DNA of 64,000 nucleotides from Spinellus fusiger (taxonomy: Eukaryota; Mucoromycota; Mucoromycetes; Mucorales; Phycomycetaceae). Where the stretch lies: the NCBI GenBank assembly GCA_025094145.1, contig JALLLS010000071.1, forward strand, positions 1 through 64,000, in the 5' to 3' direction. This document shows positions 24,101-35,480 of the stretch, one piece after another. The position numbers and the translations under genes were made by a program. Under the pieces are notes generated by a model, which made no database searches, had not been told where the DNA came from, and was given only the letters and a program-made list of their open reading frames with translations. Numbering within the stretch: the stretch's first letter is position 1; each line of letters opens with the position of its first letter.

Positions 24101-26279
24101 GTAGTCTACTGTCTTTGTTTGGTGCCTTGGTGAAAGTACGCCCTGAGGAGTACTATTCTCTTGTGAATGGATTGGTGGATCCTTTGTTGAATGTGCATAC
24201 AAGTGGTGTCTCTGCAGGTGGTGTAGCTGCAGTAGCTAACAAACACGCTGCTGCTACAGTGGCTCAGTGCGTTACTGCCTTGACAGTGAATACAAGTGAT
24301 GAGAACCGTCAAAAGACAATTCACAGTTTCCAGTCGTACATTGAGGTAGGCAGAAATCATTGTGAATAATGTCTGACTGTGATAGAGTACTACTACCAAT
24401 GACTCTATCAAGTATCTCAGTTTACTCACTCTGGGCGAAATTGGTCGTAGAATGTAAGTGGCCTTGAGCACTTTTATATATATACATATATTCATTTTGA
24501 TTCCTTTATTATTTATTAGTGATTTGAGTTATCTGGAGAACATTCATCATCAAATCCTTAATCTATTCTCTGCTCAGTCGGAAGAAGTCAAATTTGCTGC
24601 TGCATTTGCACTTGGTATGGACAAATAGAAGATAAAAAGATTGAAAGTGGCACTCACTATCTTTAATTCTACAGGTAATATTAGCTTAGGCAATATCAAT
24701 CGTTATTTGCCAATGATTATTGGTCAGATGAAGGAGTATCCCAAACGCTGCTATTTACTTCTTCATGCTCTTAAGGAGGTAAAGTCTATACAACTCTTTT
24801 CATATCTACTGACACATATAGATCATCACACGCTATGACCAACACAGTAAAAACAACTCACTAGGAGATGCCTCCAATGAGATATGGGATATTTTGTTAG
24901 AGAGCAGTGAATCTGAGCAAGAAGAAGGCACACGCACAGTAGTAGCAGAGTGTCTTGGAAAGTTAGCACTTACAGATCCACCCAAATTCTTGCCTCAACT
25001 GGAGGTAAAACTATTCTATATATTCTATTATATTATACTATACTATTTTATTTTCTAGCGTTTGTTAATTTGCTTTTAATACTCTATGTTTTATTAGAAA
25101 CGTCTTTCTTCTTCATCATCCCATATACGGGCCACAGTAGTGACGGCTATTAAGTATGCAGTAGTGGACCCTTCACGAGCGTATGATGCTTTATTGAGAC
25201 CTATTCTTTCCCAATTCCTGACTCTTCTGCAAGACATGGATCTGGTAAGTGAATATAATTACCCAGAGATTATTTTCAGGAGAACCTTGCACTTTCTTGG
25301 GTCTATTCAAAATTACTTATTCTATTCAAATGCATGTCTGTTTGTACATGGTCGCTCATAAGAATGTCTGCCGATTAGCACTGTTGGCCATCAATTCAGC
25401 TGTACATCGTAAACCCTATCTTATTCGAAGTGTCCTGGATAAGCTTATTCCATTATTATACGAGGCCACTGTCATCAGGGTAATTCTATTGATACAGAAC
25501 ACGCCCTTTTCATAAATACTGAGGGGTAAAATGGTGTTTGTTGTTGTAGGAAGAATTGATTCATATGGTGGAAATGGGTCCCTTTAAGCACAAAGTAGAT
25601 GATGGACTTGAAATCCGAAAGGTAAGTTGTAGTGTACTCTATGTGTTCTATATAAGTCGCTTGTCTTTATTTTTCCTTATGATGTTTGTGTGTATGTGTG
25701 TATGTGTGTAGGCTGCTTACGAATGCATGTATACTTTGCTGAGCACTTGTTTGGATAAAATTGATATCCATGGCTTTTTGGACCGCGTCAGAGCTGGCTT
25801 GGATGACCAGCATGAAATCAAAATGCTGGCGTACTTGATGCTGGCTCGTCTAAGCAAGATTGCCAACAGAGCTGTCACTCAAAGTAAATAAGAAAAATAG
25901 TTTGTGGTGATCTATCTTCTCTTTACTAACCTATACACTAGAACTCGATGATTTGGTGATACCCTTCAAGTCTACCCTTGACTTTAAAATGAGAAGCAAT
26001 GCAGTGAAGCAGGAAGTAGAAAAGAACCAAGAGTTAGTTAGGGCAGCCCTTCGATGCATTGTCGCTCTCTCCGTATTGGCAGATGAAGGTAAAGAAACTC
26101 TATCCTTCTGTTGATTCATAGAGATGTCCGTTCTGACTGTTTGTGTAGATACTACACCCAAGTTTGTCAACTTTATTAAAGAAGTCTCCACTGGTGTACT
26201 TGCGCGTGACTATAAAATTACGCTATCCGAGGCCGAAAACAGAGAAAACAAGGCTGTGGAGTATATGGATTTATCATAA
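21112..26279 (+). CDS. CAND1/TIP120, cullin-associated NEDD8-dissociated protein
   Basis: HEAT-repeat exchange factor for SCF-type cullin-RING ligases; it binds un-neddylated cullin and swaps substrate receptors. The ATG at 21112 starts [15 protein letters not shown]; then [38 protein letters not shown], the acidic loop [15 protein letters not shown] before [20 protein letters not shown], and the C-terminal TIP120 region [19 protein letters not shown] ending [10 protein letters not shown]. More than a dozen exons cover the 5.2 kb; the largest is about 22980-23812. The order and the acidic insert match CAND1 across its whole length, so the gene looks complete. Confidence 0.94.
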
Positions 26280-26769
26280 AGAGCACCAGATCCAGCTAAG
26301 GAAATAATAATAAATAAAAAAAGGATACCACCCATGAGCATCTTTTATATGAATGTATTATATATATATAGCTCATTTATATATGAATAGTATATATGAA
26401 TAGTATATATCAATAGCATATATCAATGGCATATATCAATATTATACATCAATAATATATATCAATAATATATATCAAAACAAATAGAATGATAGGATAG
26501 GAAGATTAAAATGATAAATAATAAAAGGGAAAGAACTGTGCAGGGTGAACCGGCTTAGTTGCATATGGCCATAATAGCAGATCGCGCTCAGAGTTTGAAA
26601 TCAAGACAGTTTTCATAGACAAATAAGCTTTTTTTATTTTACTTTCCTCATTGCTTTTCCTTTTGCTTCTTGCTTCTTGCTTCTTGCTTCTCATAGTCAT
26701 TTCTTCTTGCTCGAGAATTCTCTCGTTTTTATTATTACTAATACCTTTATTGCATTGTTAACTGAGCCC
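26280..26769. repeat. Intergenic AT-rich minisatellite
   Basis: Between CAND1 and the RING gene, 26345-26480 is a tandem array of variants of a 16-17-bp unit (atatatcaatagcatatatc-like). No coding potential is seen. The run from 26660 includes cttcttgcttcttgcttctt repeats. Confidence 0.75.
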
Positions 26770-28254
26770 ATGAAAAGTCTGGTTTGTTTTATGTCTTTTT
26801 CATGGGCAAATTGTGTCCTCGGCAGCTTACTAGTAGTTTCCAGTCCAATCATAGTACAAGGTAGATAAAAGACAATAAATAAAGACAAAAGATCTAACAC
26901 TCCTCATATCACTTGCTTAGATGCTGTATGGATCTATCCCAACTCTTCTTCCATGACCCACATTGAAAAAAAATTCAGCTCTTCCACCTACGACACTCAT
27001 ATTCGACCCGCCGTCAATCTTACCCAACCACCCACAACAGGTCTTCTGGGGATCCTATACGATCGAGGATACTCTTGTGAAGCCTATCCTACAAATATCC
27101 CTGTACCAACATTCATACCCAATGTCCCTACCATTGCTTTGATTCAGCGTGGTCAATGCACATTTGCTTCTAAAATATTACTAGCCCAGCAACAAGGAGC
27201 TCTTGCTGCTATTATTTACGATAATACAACCAGTCTAGACACTTACAATGAAGAAGCCACCATGGTAAAATATTCATATTTCAGGTGGAGAGGGATGTTG
27301 TGGGCCTGTGTCTTACTCTATAGGTATGTCATTTAGCTTATTCCTTTCGGCTCTGGTATTGTGATACCGGCTTATTATGTGGATAACCGCACGGGACGAG
27401 ATTTATACCGACGCCTTGTGGAAGCAACCAACACACCAACAATGACTGTAGATAATACTACTTTGACACTTAGTGTACGATTACTACTACTGCCCTCGAC
27501 TTCTAAAGGACCGAATCCATGGGAGCTGACATTGATTATTGTTGTTGCCCTGTTAGCAACTAGTTTTTTTGCGTCTGGTAAGATAGTATGAATGGCATGC
27601 ATAAGCACTTTATTCATGTGTTTGTTTTTTTGTTTGTTTATTTGATTCTCTGTCTCTCAACTATTCATCTTTCTCTCTTTTATTTTTATATATATTATTA
27701 ATATTATTAGTGGGAATGCATTGGTATTTATGGCATCGGCGACAAACACAACAACAAAGAGTAGAACAAGTAATGACTATGCCACTCAACATATTACCCA
27801 TGGGAAAACAACTCTTGCTTGTTTCACAACTAAGGGAGTTTTCAGTACGTGTTGTGGGTCAAGAAAGACCCAGTTCAAGCCAAACTACAGAACCACAAGA
27901 GACACACTCTGGTCAAGAAGAGCAGCCCATGTGTGTCATCTGCTTGGAAGTAATAGAACCGGGAAACTCAGTAAGACAATTGCCATGTCTTCATGAGTAC
28001 CATTGCCATTGTATAGGTAGGCCCCATCTAAAGAAGAGACAGAGTAATGGTAAACTGACAACTTGTGAATCTATGAATCATTATTAGACCCGTGGTTAAT
28101 TAGTAAATCAGCAGAATGTCCACTGTGCAAATACAACTGTGCATCCAATTTCAAGCCTATTGTAGTAGAACCAGACACTGAATCAGAACTAACTGTGCCT
28201 ACTGCCAATTCACCATGGCGTTTGTGTCTTCAATTGTTTAGACGAAGAGCATGA
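26770..28254 (+). CDS. PA-domain, single-pass membrane RING-H2 E3 ubiquitin ligase (RNF13/RNF167-like)
   Basis: Endomembrane ubiquitin ligase of the PA-TM-RING class. Five exons (26770-26860, 26921-27264, 27337-27577, 27711-28016, 28088-28254) give 382 residues in frame. Order: signal peptide MKSLVCFMSFSWANCVLGSL; protease-associated domain with VPTIALIQRGQCTFASKILL and QQGALAAIIYDN; transmembrane helix WELTLIIVVALLATSFFAS; basic cytosolic stop WHRRQTQQQR; RING-H2 core CVICLEVIEPGNSVRQLPC, HEYHCHCI, DPWL and CPLC. An in-frame upstream start at 26677 would add about 31 residues; the chosen ATG gives the better signal peptide. Substrates are unknown. Confidence 0.9.
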
Positions 28255-28526
28255 GTTATCATTTATACTTACTTATAATACTTAATAGCAACAACAACAA
28301 AAAAAAAGGGGGGTAGGGGGGTAGGAGGGATGTGTTATTGAATAGAAATATCTCCTATCTCTCCTGTTATTATGCTATTGGGTGAATCCCTGTATAGAAA
28401 TAGATGGAGACAAAGAGAGATGACCTGTGGTTGAAGAATAGATGCTAAATATGTCATCATTCATGATACTCTCTCTTATATTTACTGCCTTTATACACGT
28501 TTTTATTTCTGTTGATATTTCCATAC
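28255..28526. other. Intergenic spacer
   Basis: 3' UTR of the RING gene and a G-run (ggggggtaggggggtagga, about 28307-28330). Nothing else recognised. Confidence 0.4.
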
Positions 28527-30844
28527 ACATCTAAAGATTTTTGGGATATAAAAGGAAGTGGATCGAAATACAATTGTTTAAAAATGACACATCGATTTGA
28601 AAAGGAGCAAAAATAAATTAAGATGTATTCATGTTAGTTTTTAAATAAAGATTATTATGTAGATTTACCTATAAATATCTGAATCCCATAGGAAACCACC
28701 TTCGATGTGGTGATATATAATATGAATAAGAATAATAATATCTATGCTTCTAGACAGAATGGGGCTGGTCGGTGGCGACCCTTTAATCTCTCTTCTGCAA
28801 TTGTATAGATATTCTTTGATGCATTCACATCCCTGCTCCAAACAATTCCACAACTTTGGCAAGCGCAGATACTGTTGAAAATGACTAATACTTCAGTGAG
28901 GTTATGTGTGCTACAAGTGTGGCAGATCTTGAGAACAAAAATAAGAGTAGCTGTTAGAAGAGCTTTTCATATTGAGTGAGAGGTCAATCATGTTTACTCT
29001 CGATTTTTGAAGTTTATCAACATCAACCATAAGATCTCCACCCTTTTGTCTCTTTTTCAATGATTGATATAAAACTCTCGTCAAACCAACACAATGGCCT
29101 TTAAATTTGGCAGCATCTTTTACCTTTATTCCTGTGCCATAAGCAACGACTGGCAGCTTGGCAGGATCATACTCCAATCTTTCTAGGTGCCAATACCCCT
29201 TTTCAATAATAAAATAATAGTAAAAATAATTAGTTCGGGATGTATTAATGCACTCTATGTGTGTATCGTATTACCCTTGCACTGACTCCTTTTTCTTGCC
29301 TTTGTTTTTTGTTTTTTGTTTTCTTTCTTCTATACTTATTGTATTTTCTGCTTCCATTTACTAATATATTGACTATTTCTTCATATGCTCTCTTTACGCC
29401 TTGATATAAATGAAGACGTGCCTCAGCAGTATCTTTGTTATTGAAGGCTAGTATCAGCTGCAAATGTAAGAAAATATAATTTACATAATACAAGTATGAA
29501 GTTATAGAAACGGTATTGCTTGTAGGGATATTAAAATAAAAATAAAAAGATGTCTGTCAAACCCTCTTGATTCATTCTTTGCGTCATTTGTTTTTCTTTT
29601 CATGTAAGTAGAGAGTTTCATCTATACATGTGTGTGTGTGTGTGTTTGTCTACCTGTCTATCTTGAGTCTTTTCAAGTCAAATACTGTATTGAATAAATA
29701 TAAATTTTCTTTGTAGGTGCTTTTTGATTTTAAGCCAGATAGTGGTGGAATTTTTTTCGAATCTATTATGAACCTCCACTTTAACAAAGCTACTGGAAAC
29801 AACGATAATAGATAGGATAGTTTTTCTAGTGGAGTTTGCTGTTGATTTTGCCCTTGAGTTTTTTGAGGTTGTGGTTGAACTTGTCGGCGAGCTTGGTGTA
29901 GTTGCTCACATCTTCTTAAAATCTCTCTGAGCATTAGAATCTAAGCACCAGGATTAACAGATAAACAAACTTCAGTAACTGGTGTAGGAATGTCGATCAT
30001 AGACAGTTCTACACATACATCTATAGCAGCCCTTTGATCATTTGAGGTAGGTACAAATTAGGAGATTCTTGGGATATATAAAGAAACTCATAGAGAACAA
30101 AATTACACTATTTCACTGATTGACCAATGTGTTTGAAAAGGTCTTTTCGATGTGTAAATAGGATATTTCAAACTCTGTTTGTCTTTTAGCATTGACTATT
30201 GACTTTGCAATTAACAAGTATAATGTTGGATATAAAAGGAAGAAATAAAGCATAAATTAAAACACAGCCATCGAATCTATTGTTTAACATAATGTGCTAT
30301 TATTAGCAAAGAAAAACAATAGAGAGAAGTTGTAGACACCACTAGAAGCTATTCTAGTTATAAAAATGTTAACCAGTACCACTCTATGGGATTGATCTTA
30401 TTGAAATCCACAATACAATGAGTGTATTGTTATCAGGCAAGTCAAAATTCAAGTCAGTCTTAAGTAGTCTTTCTATATTGTCAATGGTGTCTAGGGTGTA
30501 TTCTCTAGTGTTAACTATCTCCCAAGGATAAAACACAAGGCTTTTAGGGTATGGATTCTATTTCTATTAGGAAATGCAATTTGGCAGTGGTTATATTAAT
30601 TGTATAGTATTATCTATATTATTACAATAAACAATCTTATTCATAAACACTATATTTTACTGATAATATAACTTGATAGTGAGTTATTCTATAAAAAGAA
30701 ATAATTATTTGGATATCCGCAAACCTTTTGATTTTTAAATAGCATTTTATAAAAGGGAGTTATTCACATTCTTTAAATGGAACATGTGCTACCGATTAAA
30801 GACCAGAATAATCTTTGGGTGTGTCAAGAAATGACGATTGCCAT
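28527..30844 (-). mobile_element. Fanzor-bearing element, longest copy
   Basis: About 2.3 kb whose two ends begin alike when read inwards: ACACATCTAAAGATTTTTGG at the left and, on the other strand, ACACACCCAAAGATTATTCT at the right. Inside, on the minus strand, are Fanzor-type exons (next feature) and a 0.8-kb non-coding stretch, 30058-30842, that matches the reversed palindrome spacer. The left 0.75 kb matches each palindrome arm at roughly 95% by eye. I infer that this is the ancestral layout and that the palindrome was built from a sister copy. No clear target-site duplication was found. Confidence 0.65.
28742..29980 (-). pseudogene. Fanzor-type (TnpB-like) RNA-guided nuclease gene, probably inactive
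   Basis: Fanzors are eukaryotic homologues of TnpB. Minus-strand exons in order: about 29660-29934 with LLKWRFIIDSKKIPPLSG and NLYLFNTVFDLKRLKIDR; about 29560-29585 with QEGLTDIF, matching the RuvC-I DPGxTDIF pattern but without the Asp; about 29290-29460 with RLHLYQGVKRAYEEIVNILV; 28998-29198 with LEYDPAKLPVVAYGTG and VDVDKLQKSR; 28742-28927 with the zinc ribbon and SRDVNASKNI. The splice sites between the last three exons are GT-AG and keep the frame. RuvC-III Asp is retained; the RuvC-I Asp and the Glu expected after VDVD are not. I call it a degenerate gene because two catalytic residues are missing and the middle is broken. An active variant with other exon joins cannot be excluded. Confidence 0.65.
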
Positions 30845-31259
30845 GAAAGGCTATTGTGTGACTTTTGCCATGGTGATTGACATTTGTGTACAACATGGAA
30901 TAATCTGATCCGATATTCTACCTCCGAACATTATGTGAGACTATTCCTCCTCCCCTTTCCCCCTTCTTCCATGTCTTCCCCCCTTCTTTTCTTATAGATA
31001 AGGCTTCTCTGCAGTGACAGATGTCTTGTTTATTTTTTATTATTTTATTCTGCATGAATGGCAGACATAGTGAGATAGTCATTCCTCGGTCTGGAATAGA
31101 AATACTCCCACAAATGCATCGGGATTCTTTGCTGTGGAGGGTATATAAATAAACGCTCTTCTCACAAACTCATTTCTCACTATTTCTCCACTCATCCTCA
31201 TCTTCTTACTATCCTCATCACAATCACAATCACTGAATCACTGAATCCTTCTCCTTCAC
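30845..31259. promoter_or_regulatory. Promoter-like region with TATA box
   Basis: TATATAAA at 31142-31149 is followed by a long C/T-rich leader (31170-31258). This resembles a core promoter for the small frame that starts at 31260. Confidence 0.4.
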
Positions 31260-31526
31260 ATGGCTACAGTACAGACATCATTACGTCACTCTAGACACAC
31301 ATGCTCTCTCTATGCAATGCCTCGCTTGTCTCCTTTGAATATCTGTACACCCACTCCACATTCACGTCTTTCTTGCTCTACTTTCTTCCGTGTCTATAGT
31401 CATCCTTATTCTATGGGCCAATGGTATTTCACGAAGAGTCTTGGCCATGCACCTTTTGTCTGTAGAAGCAACCACGTCTGCTCATTTACAAGTGCGCACT
31501 ACTCCATCTTTGGTGTCTCCTATTGA
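31260..31526 (+). CDS. Small hypothetical protein (88 aa)
   Basis: ATG-initiated frame MATVQTSLRHSRHTCSLYAM ... SIFGVSY in a locally GC-richer segment, 111 bp downstream of a TATA box and a pyrimidine-rich leader. It has five cysteines and many Ser/His/Tyr but no recognised domain, signal peptide or TM helix. It could equally be a non-coding transcript or a leader of the PH-domain gene downstream. Confidence 0.3.
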   Translation: MATVQTSLRHSRHTCSLYAMPRLSPLNICTPTPHSRLSCSTFFRVYSHPYSMGQWYFTKSLGHAPFVCRSNHVCSFTSAHYSIFGVSY

Positions 31527-31674
31527 TCTGTCACTGTATCACATGACCCTATAAGAAAGCAGTGATAGACAATGGTGTATTTTAACTTTACTATTTTATT
31601 ATTTTCCTGCCTTACTGTTTTACTATTTTCAATTGTGTATTTTGCAATTTGTTTATTTTATTATTATTTTCCCC

Positions 31675-31682
31675 TATATAAA
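31675..31682 (+). promoter_or_regulatory. TATA box of the PH-domain gene
   Basis: TATATAAA lies 78 bp upstream of the ATG at 31760. Confidence 0.45.
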
Positions 31683-31759
31683 GACTCACTTTTAAAAACA
31701 AAAATAAAAAAAACCCACTTTTTTATTATTTTCGGCTACAGTCAGTAATCCAGACGTCA

Positions 31760-33729
31760 ATGCCTGGAGTGAAATCTCCCCCACAGCAGAAACAGAAATA
31801 TGCTACCTTGGTGGAGTCTGTCCACAGTCATGCTAGTCAGTGGAGTGGGTAAACACTAGTTCTCTATGAATGGATTCTGAGTTCTACTGTCTCCTATACT
31901 CACTCACTCACTCACTCATCCCCACCTTTTGTTTTTTCTTGCTTTTGTTTTTATGACTGCTGGATGACGGATGACGGATGACGGATGGACTTGCTCATAG
32001 TCATTTACCACCGTCCTACTCATCCTACTCCCCACCGTATGCCTCTCCACAACAAGCCACAGGATCTCTTCTCTGCTCCAAAACACTCTTTCATCCACAA
32101 CGCCCTCATTGCCAGGAGGGTATACGACAAAAACAGTATTCTTGGCGTGAATTCAGGGCAACTATTCACCCTACTGTTCTTACTCTGTACGCCACCAAAC
32201 CCACACCCACCCTCACCTGGCTGTGTTCACCCATTCCCCACCCTCACATAGAGAGGACCTATTCTGTAGCCCACCGTATCTCCTTCAAAACCCCCGGTCT
32301 GTCTCTTGGATGGCTGTCTTGGCTTGATGCTAGCTTCTGTCTAAAGTACAAAAACAGCCAGCACCAACAGGTCATTTTCTACTTCACAGCCCCTACCCGT
32401 CAACAGGCCCTGCACTGGTATCACTCTTTGTATGCAAGATTACCCAATCCACCCGCCCTATCGCCGTGGATAGACATTGCATTACCACAGGAGGGGTATT
32501 TGCGGATTCCTGTGGCTCGTTCCATGACCATGCACCAAGTCTTCATGACATGCCAGCGTCTCTTGCAGGAACAAGACATGCATCACCAAAGACTAGAGTT
32601 GTGCTGGGACTATTCATCACAGCAAGAGCAGATAAACACTAGTAAAGATACCTCTGATCCTTTGGTAGGAGCCCAATTCATCAGCAAGGTGAGTCCATTC
32701 TCCATTCTCTATTCTCCAATCTCTCATGTCTCATCTCTCATCTCTCATCTCTAATGCCTGTAGATACCTCACCTTATCCTCCGTCCTCCCCTCACCCACA
32801 ATACAGCCATGCCATGTGCTATTGAGGGATTCTTACTCTTGGACCAACAAAAGGTCTACTGCATTGCCGACCAATCCTTGCTGTTCCATATCCCCCCCTC
32901 CAAGGCCATGCCACCCAACGCACCTCCCCTCCAAAGTTCCCTATGGACATCCACAGCCTCTCTCTTCACCCCTCGTCGCAATGTCCTGTCCTCAACCACA
33001 CCCTGGATCAGCGAGCGCCCTGTCGACCACCTGAGAAGATCAAGCCAACTGATCCATGCCGAGAGTCTGGTAGACCTCAGACGCATTGAACGTGTCGAAC
33101 CTGACCTCACCCACCGCAAACAATTCCGACTTGTGTCCTCTACCTTCACTGTTCAATACGAAGCAGATTCTGTCCAATCCATGTGGGTGTGGGTCAAACA
33201 GCTGCGTCAATGGCTCACCACCACTGCACGTCCCTTTCATGTCTCCAGCCGCATCAAAGTAAGTTCCCCCCACACCGTACAAGGAGAGAGCATTGATTTC
33301 TAGCATGCCGACACCCTCTACTTTCGCCATGCCAGCCGATCTACATTTGAGTGTGTTTTGGCTGTTCTCGTGCATCGCCTGGGCCTTATTCTCTTTCGAC
33401 AATGGCAGCGCTCCCACCGCACAGGATCGAAAAGAACCGTCTACCAGCGCCTGTGCACCGTGGCCCTCCAAGACGCCTACCTTCAAATGGCCATGACCAC
33501 AGCCTGCTCCCCAGTCCTGGACACCCTCCATCGTCCTTGCTGCTACACCCCACTGCCACTGCCCAGTGCTCCTGTCTCGGACACCATGTTTGTTCTGTGG
33601 CAGCCCAAGAGGTACAGAAACAGACTCGCATGGGGTCATGGCAGAGGCACTCAAGGATGTCAGTATGTGTTCTTGGCCACGGATGCTCGTGCCAAAGAAC
33701 AGTGGGCATGGGCATTCCATGGACTGTAA
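31760..33729 (+). CDS. Protein with tandem PH-like domains
   Basis: Likely a membrane-associated adaptor. Four exons (31760-31848, 32001-32688, 32764-33258, 33304-33729) sum to 565 residues; the start MPGVKSPPQQKQKYATLVES is well placed 78 bp after a TATA box. Three PH-like modules seem present, each ending in the characteristic Trp helix: KQYSWREFRATIHPTVLTLY ... TRQQALHWYHSLYARL; AIEGFLLLDQQKVYCIADQS ... SVQSMWVWVKQLRQWL; and CTVALQDAYLQ ... DARAKEQWAWAFHGL. Between the first two, YLRIPVARSMTMHQVFMTCQ could be a ubiquitin-like RA/FERM-F1 fold. I do not recognise the orthologue, and the ligand is unknown. Confidence 0.75.
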
Positions 33730-34197
33730 GAGAAAGATCCAGCCCCCCTTTTTTTCTTTTATGCATTGCGTTCTTGTCCAAAGCCCGTCACACTTTTTTC
33801 TGATTTTATTACTTTTTTCTGATTTTATTACTTTTTTATATCATCTTTATTATTTTATTATTTTATTATTTTATTTTATTTATTTATAGCAGTAGCAGCA
33901 AAAAGAAAGAAAAGAGAGAGAGAGAAATTCATAATCACGTGGATATCAAGTCACACCCTCCATGACGGGTGTTGGAGGAGTGAAAATTGGAGCCCTTGGA
34001 ATTCTCACTTGTTCTCTCTTTTTTATATATATATTTTATATATTCTATATATATATATATATATTTTTAAAAAATATCCATCTTTATTAACCCCCTTTTT
34101 ATTGAATAAAGACAGAGAAAAGAAAGAAAGAAAGAAAAAAAAAGAAAAAAAAACAACCCTTCTTCTTTATCTATTTTCACTTCTCTACCAACAGACC
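33730..34197. other. Intergenic / leader of the Rsc7-like gene
   Basis: Repeated ttattttattattttatta tracts (33800-33895), a TA run (34025-34065) and a polypyrimidine tract ending acag at 34191-34194 just before the next ATG, which suggests a 5'-UTR intron. No coding gene seen. Confidence 0.5.
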
Positions 34198-35220
34198 ATG
34201 AAACACACTTCCACCAACACAAAGAAAAAGTCACGCCTACCACGTAAAAAATCACATCTTGTACGGGATGGTGACCTAAGACACGATCGCTTTGATAAAC
34301 CTGACCATGGCGACCACGAGTCCAGTGATGAAGAAAGCGATCGTTCATTTGACGATGACGAACTGAGTGACCTGGACTCATTGTCCTTGCATCCCCTAGG
34401 CAAACGCAGAGGCCGACCCAAATCCAGCAGCAACGGGGGAGGAGGAGGAGGAGGAGGAAGAGAAGATCGTCCTAAAAAACACATGTCGGTGATGGAGCCA
34501 GAAGAAGAGCTGGATCCAGTAGGAGAAACCAAGGTGGATTTGGACGGGTGTCTGTTGGGAGGTCGCCACTACCGAGTCCCCACCTTTGCCCTGCCTGACC
34601 GAAGCAACATGCTGTTTATGTTTAGCAAAGACCCTGCTGCTCTGCTGGGGTTCAGAGATAGCTTTGTGTTTCTGAAAAAGAACCCCAAGCTCGTCAAGGT
34701 CCATGTGAATGACGCTGAGAAGAGTCATCTGGTGGAGATGGGGCTGTTGCGGTCGACGTTCCGTACGCGAGAGGTCTCGGTGGTGACGGCACGCTCAGTG
34801 TACAAGCAGTTTGGCCATCGTGTGCTGAAAAAGGGGCGCAAGGGTCGAGACGATTATTACTATACAGGGGAAATGGAGGAGGAGTTTCTCGATGACAAGG
34901 ATTCTGAGGATGATGGTAAAGAAGTAGCAGGCGAGAAAGCATGGGCTCCTAGTTTTACAGGGCGCAACAATATCACCAACAAACGAGTCACTCCTTTGGC
35001 GGGTCCTGTGACTGAAGTGAATTGGATGCACCATGTCGCACTGTCGATTCGTGATTTTAACACGCACCTGTGTGAATACCGTAGAGAGAACCCCACTTTC
35101 TATGATATTCATACCAATGTGTACCAGATTCCTGTGAACAAACAGCCACTGAAGAGACTGTTTTTGCAGGACACAAAACCACCTCCCAAGGAAAAGGAGC
35201 CTGTCAAACCCTCGGCCTGA
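34198..35220 (+). CDS. RSC/SWI-SNF chromatin-remodelling subunit, Rsc7/Swp82 family
   Basis: Subunit of an ATP-dependent nucleosome remodeller. One coding exon, 340 residues, starting MKHTSTNTKKKSRLPRKKSH. The N-terminal third is charged and low-complexity, with an AT-hook-like GKRRGRPKS and a poly-Gly run. The conserved CRC_subunit block follows: LGGRHYRVPTFALPDRSNML, DPAALLGFRDSFVFLKKNP, VTARSVYKQFGHRVLKKGRK, DDYYYTGEMEEEF. The C-terminal part NPTFYDIHTNVYQIPVNKQP is also shared by the family. No intron was seen inside the coding region. Confidence 0.9.
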   Translation: MKHTSTNTKKKSRLPRKKSHLVRDGDLRHDRFDKPDHGDHESSDEESDRSFDDDELSDLDSLSLHPLGKRRGRPKSSSNGGGGGGGGREDRPKKHMSVMEPEEELDPVGETKVDLDGCLLGGRHYRVPTFALPDRSNMLFMFSKDPAALLGFRDSFVFLKKNPKLVKVHVNDAEKSHLVEMGLLRSTFRTREVSVVTARSVYKQFGHRVLKKGRKGRDDYYYTGEMEEEFLDDKDSEDDGKEVAGEKAWAPSFTGRNNITNKRVTPLAGPVTEVNWMHHVALSIRDFNTHLCEYRRENPTFYDIHTNVYQIPVNKQPLKRLFLQDTKPPPKEKEPVKPSA

Positions 35221-35480
35221 GTGGAGATTGGAATTCAACAAGGAAGAAATATGTAATAAAAAGAGGAGGGCCCCTTCCACAATAAAGTCAGAGTCAGAGA
35301 GACCATGTCTGTGTGTGTGTGTGTCTGTGTGTGTGTGTAGGTGTAGGTATGTAGGTGTGTATAGGTGTGTGTGGGTGATAGGAGGGAGTGAGTAGAAAAT
35401 GAAACGTCATCATTTGTTGCCCAAGGACCTTAAATATTTTTTCTGACAAGCGAATAAAAAAGACCTTCCTTCAGTCCACG

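Noticed and set aside
26560..26620. Possible 5S rRNA-like start (gcatatggccataatagcag)
   Set aside because: Only the first dozen bases resemble 5S rRNA; the internal promoter boxes and the rest of the gene are missing.
33040..33720. 226-codon minus-strand frame
   Set aside because: Shadow of the PH-domain gene, which has the family-like motifs and consistent splice sites on the plus strand.
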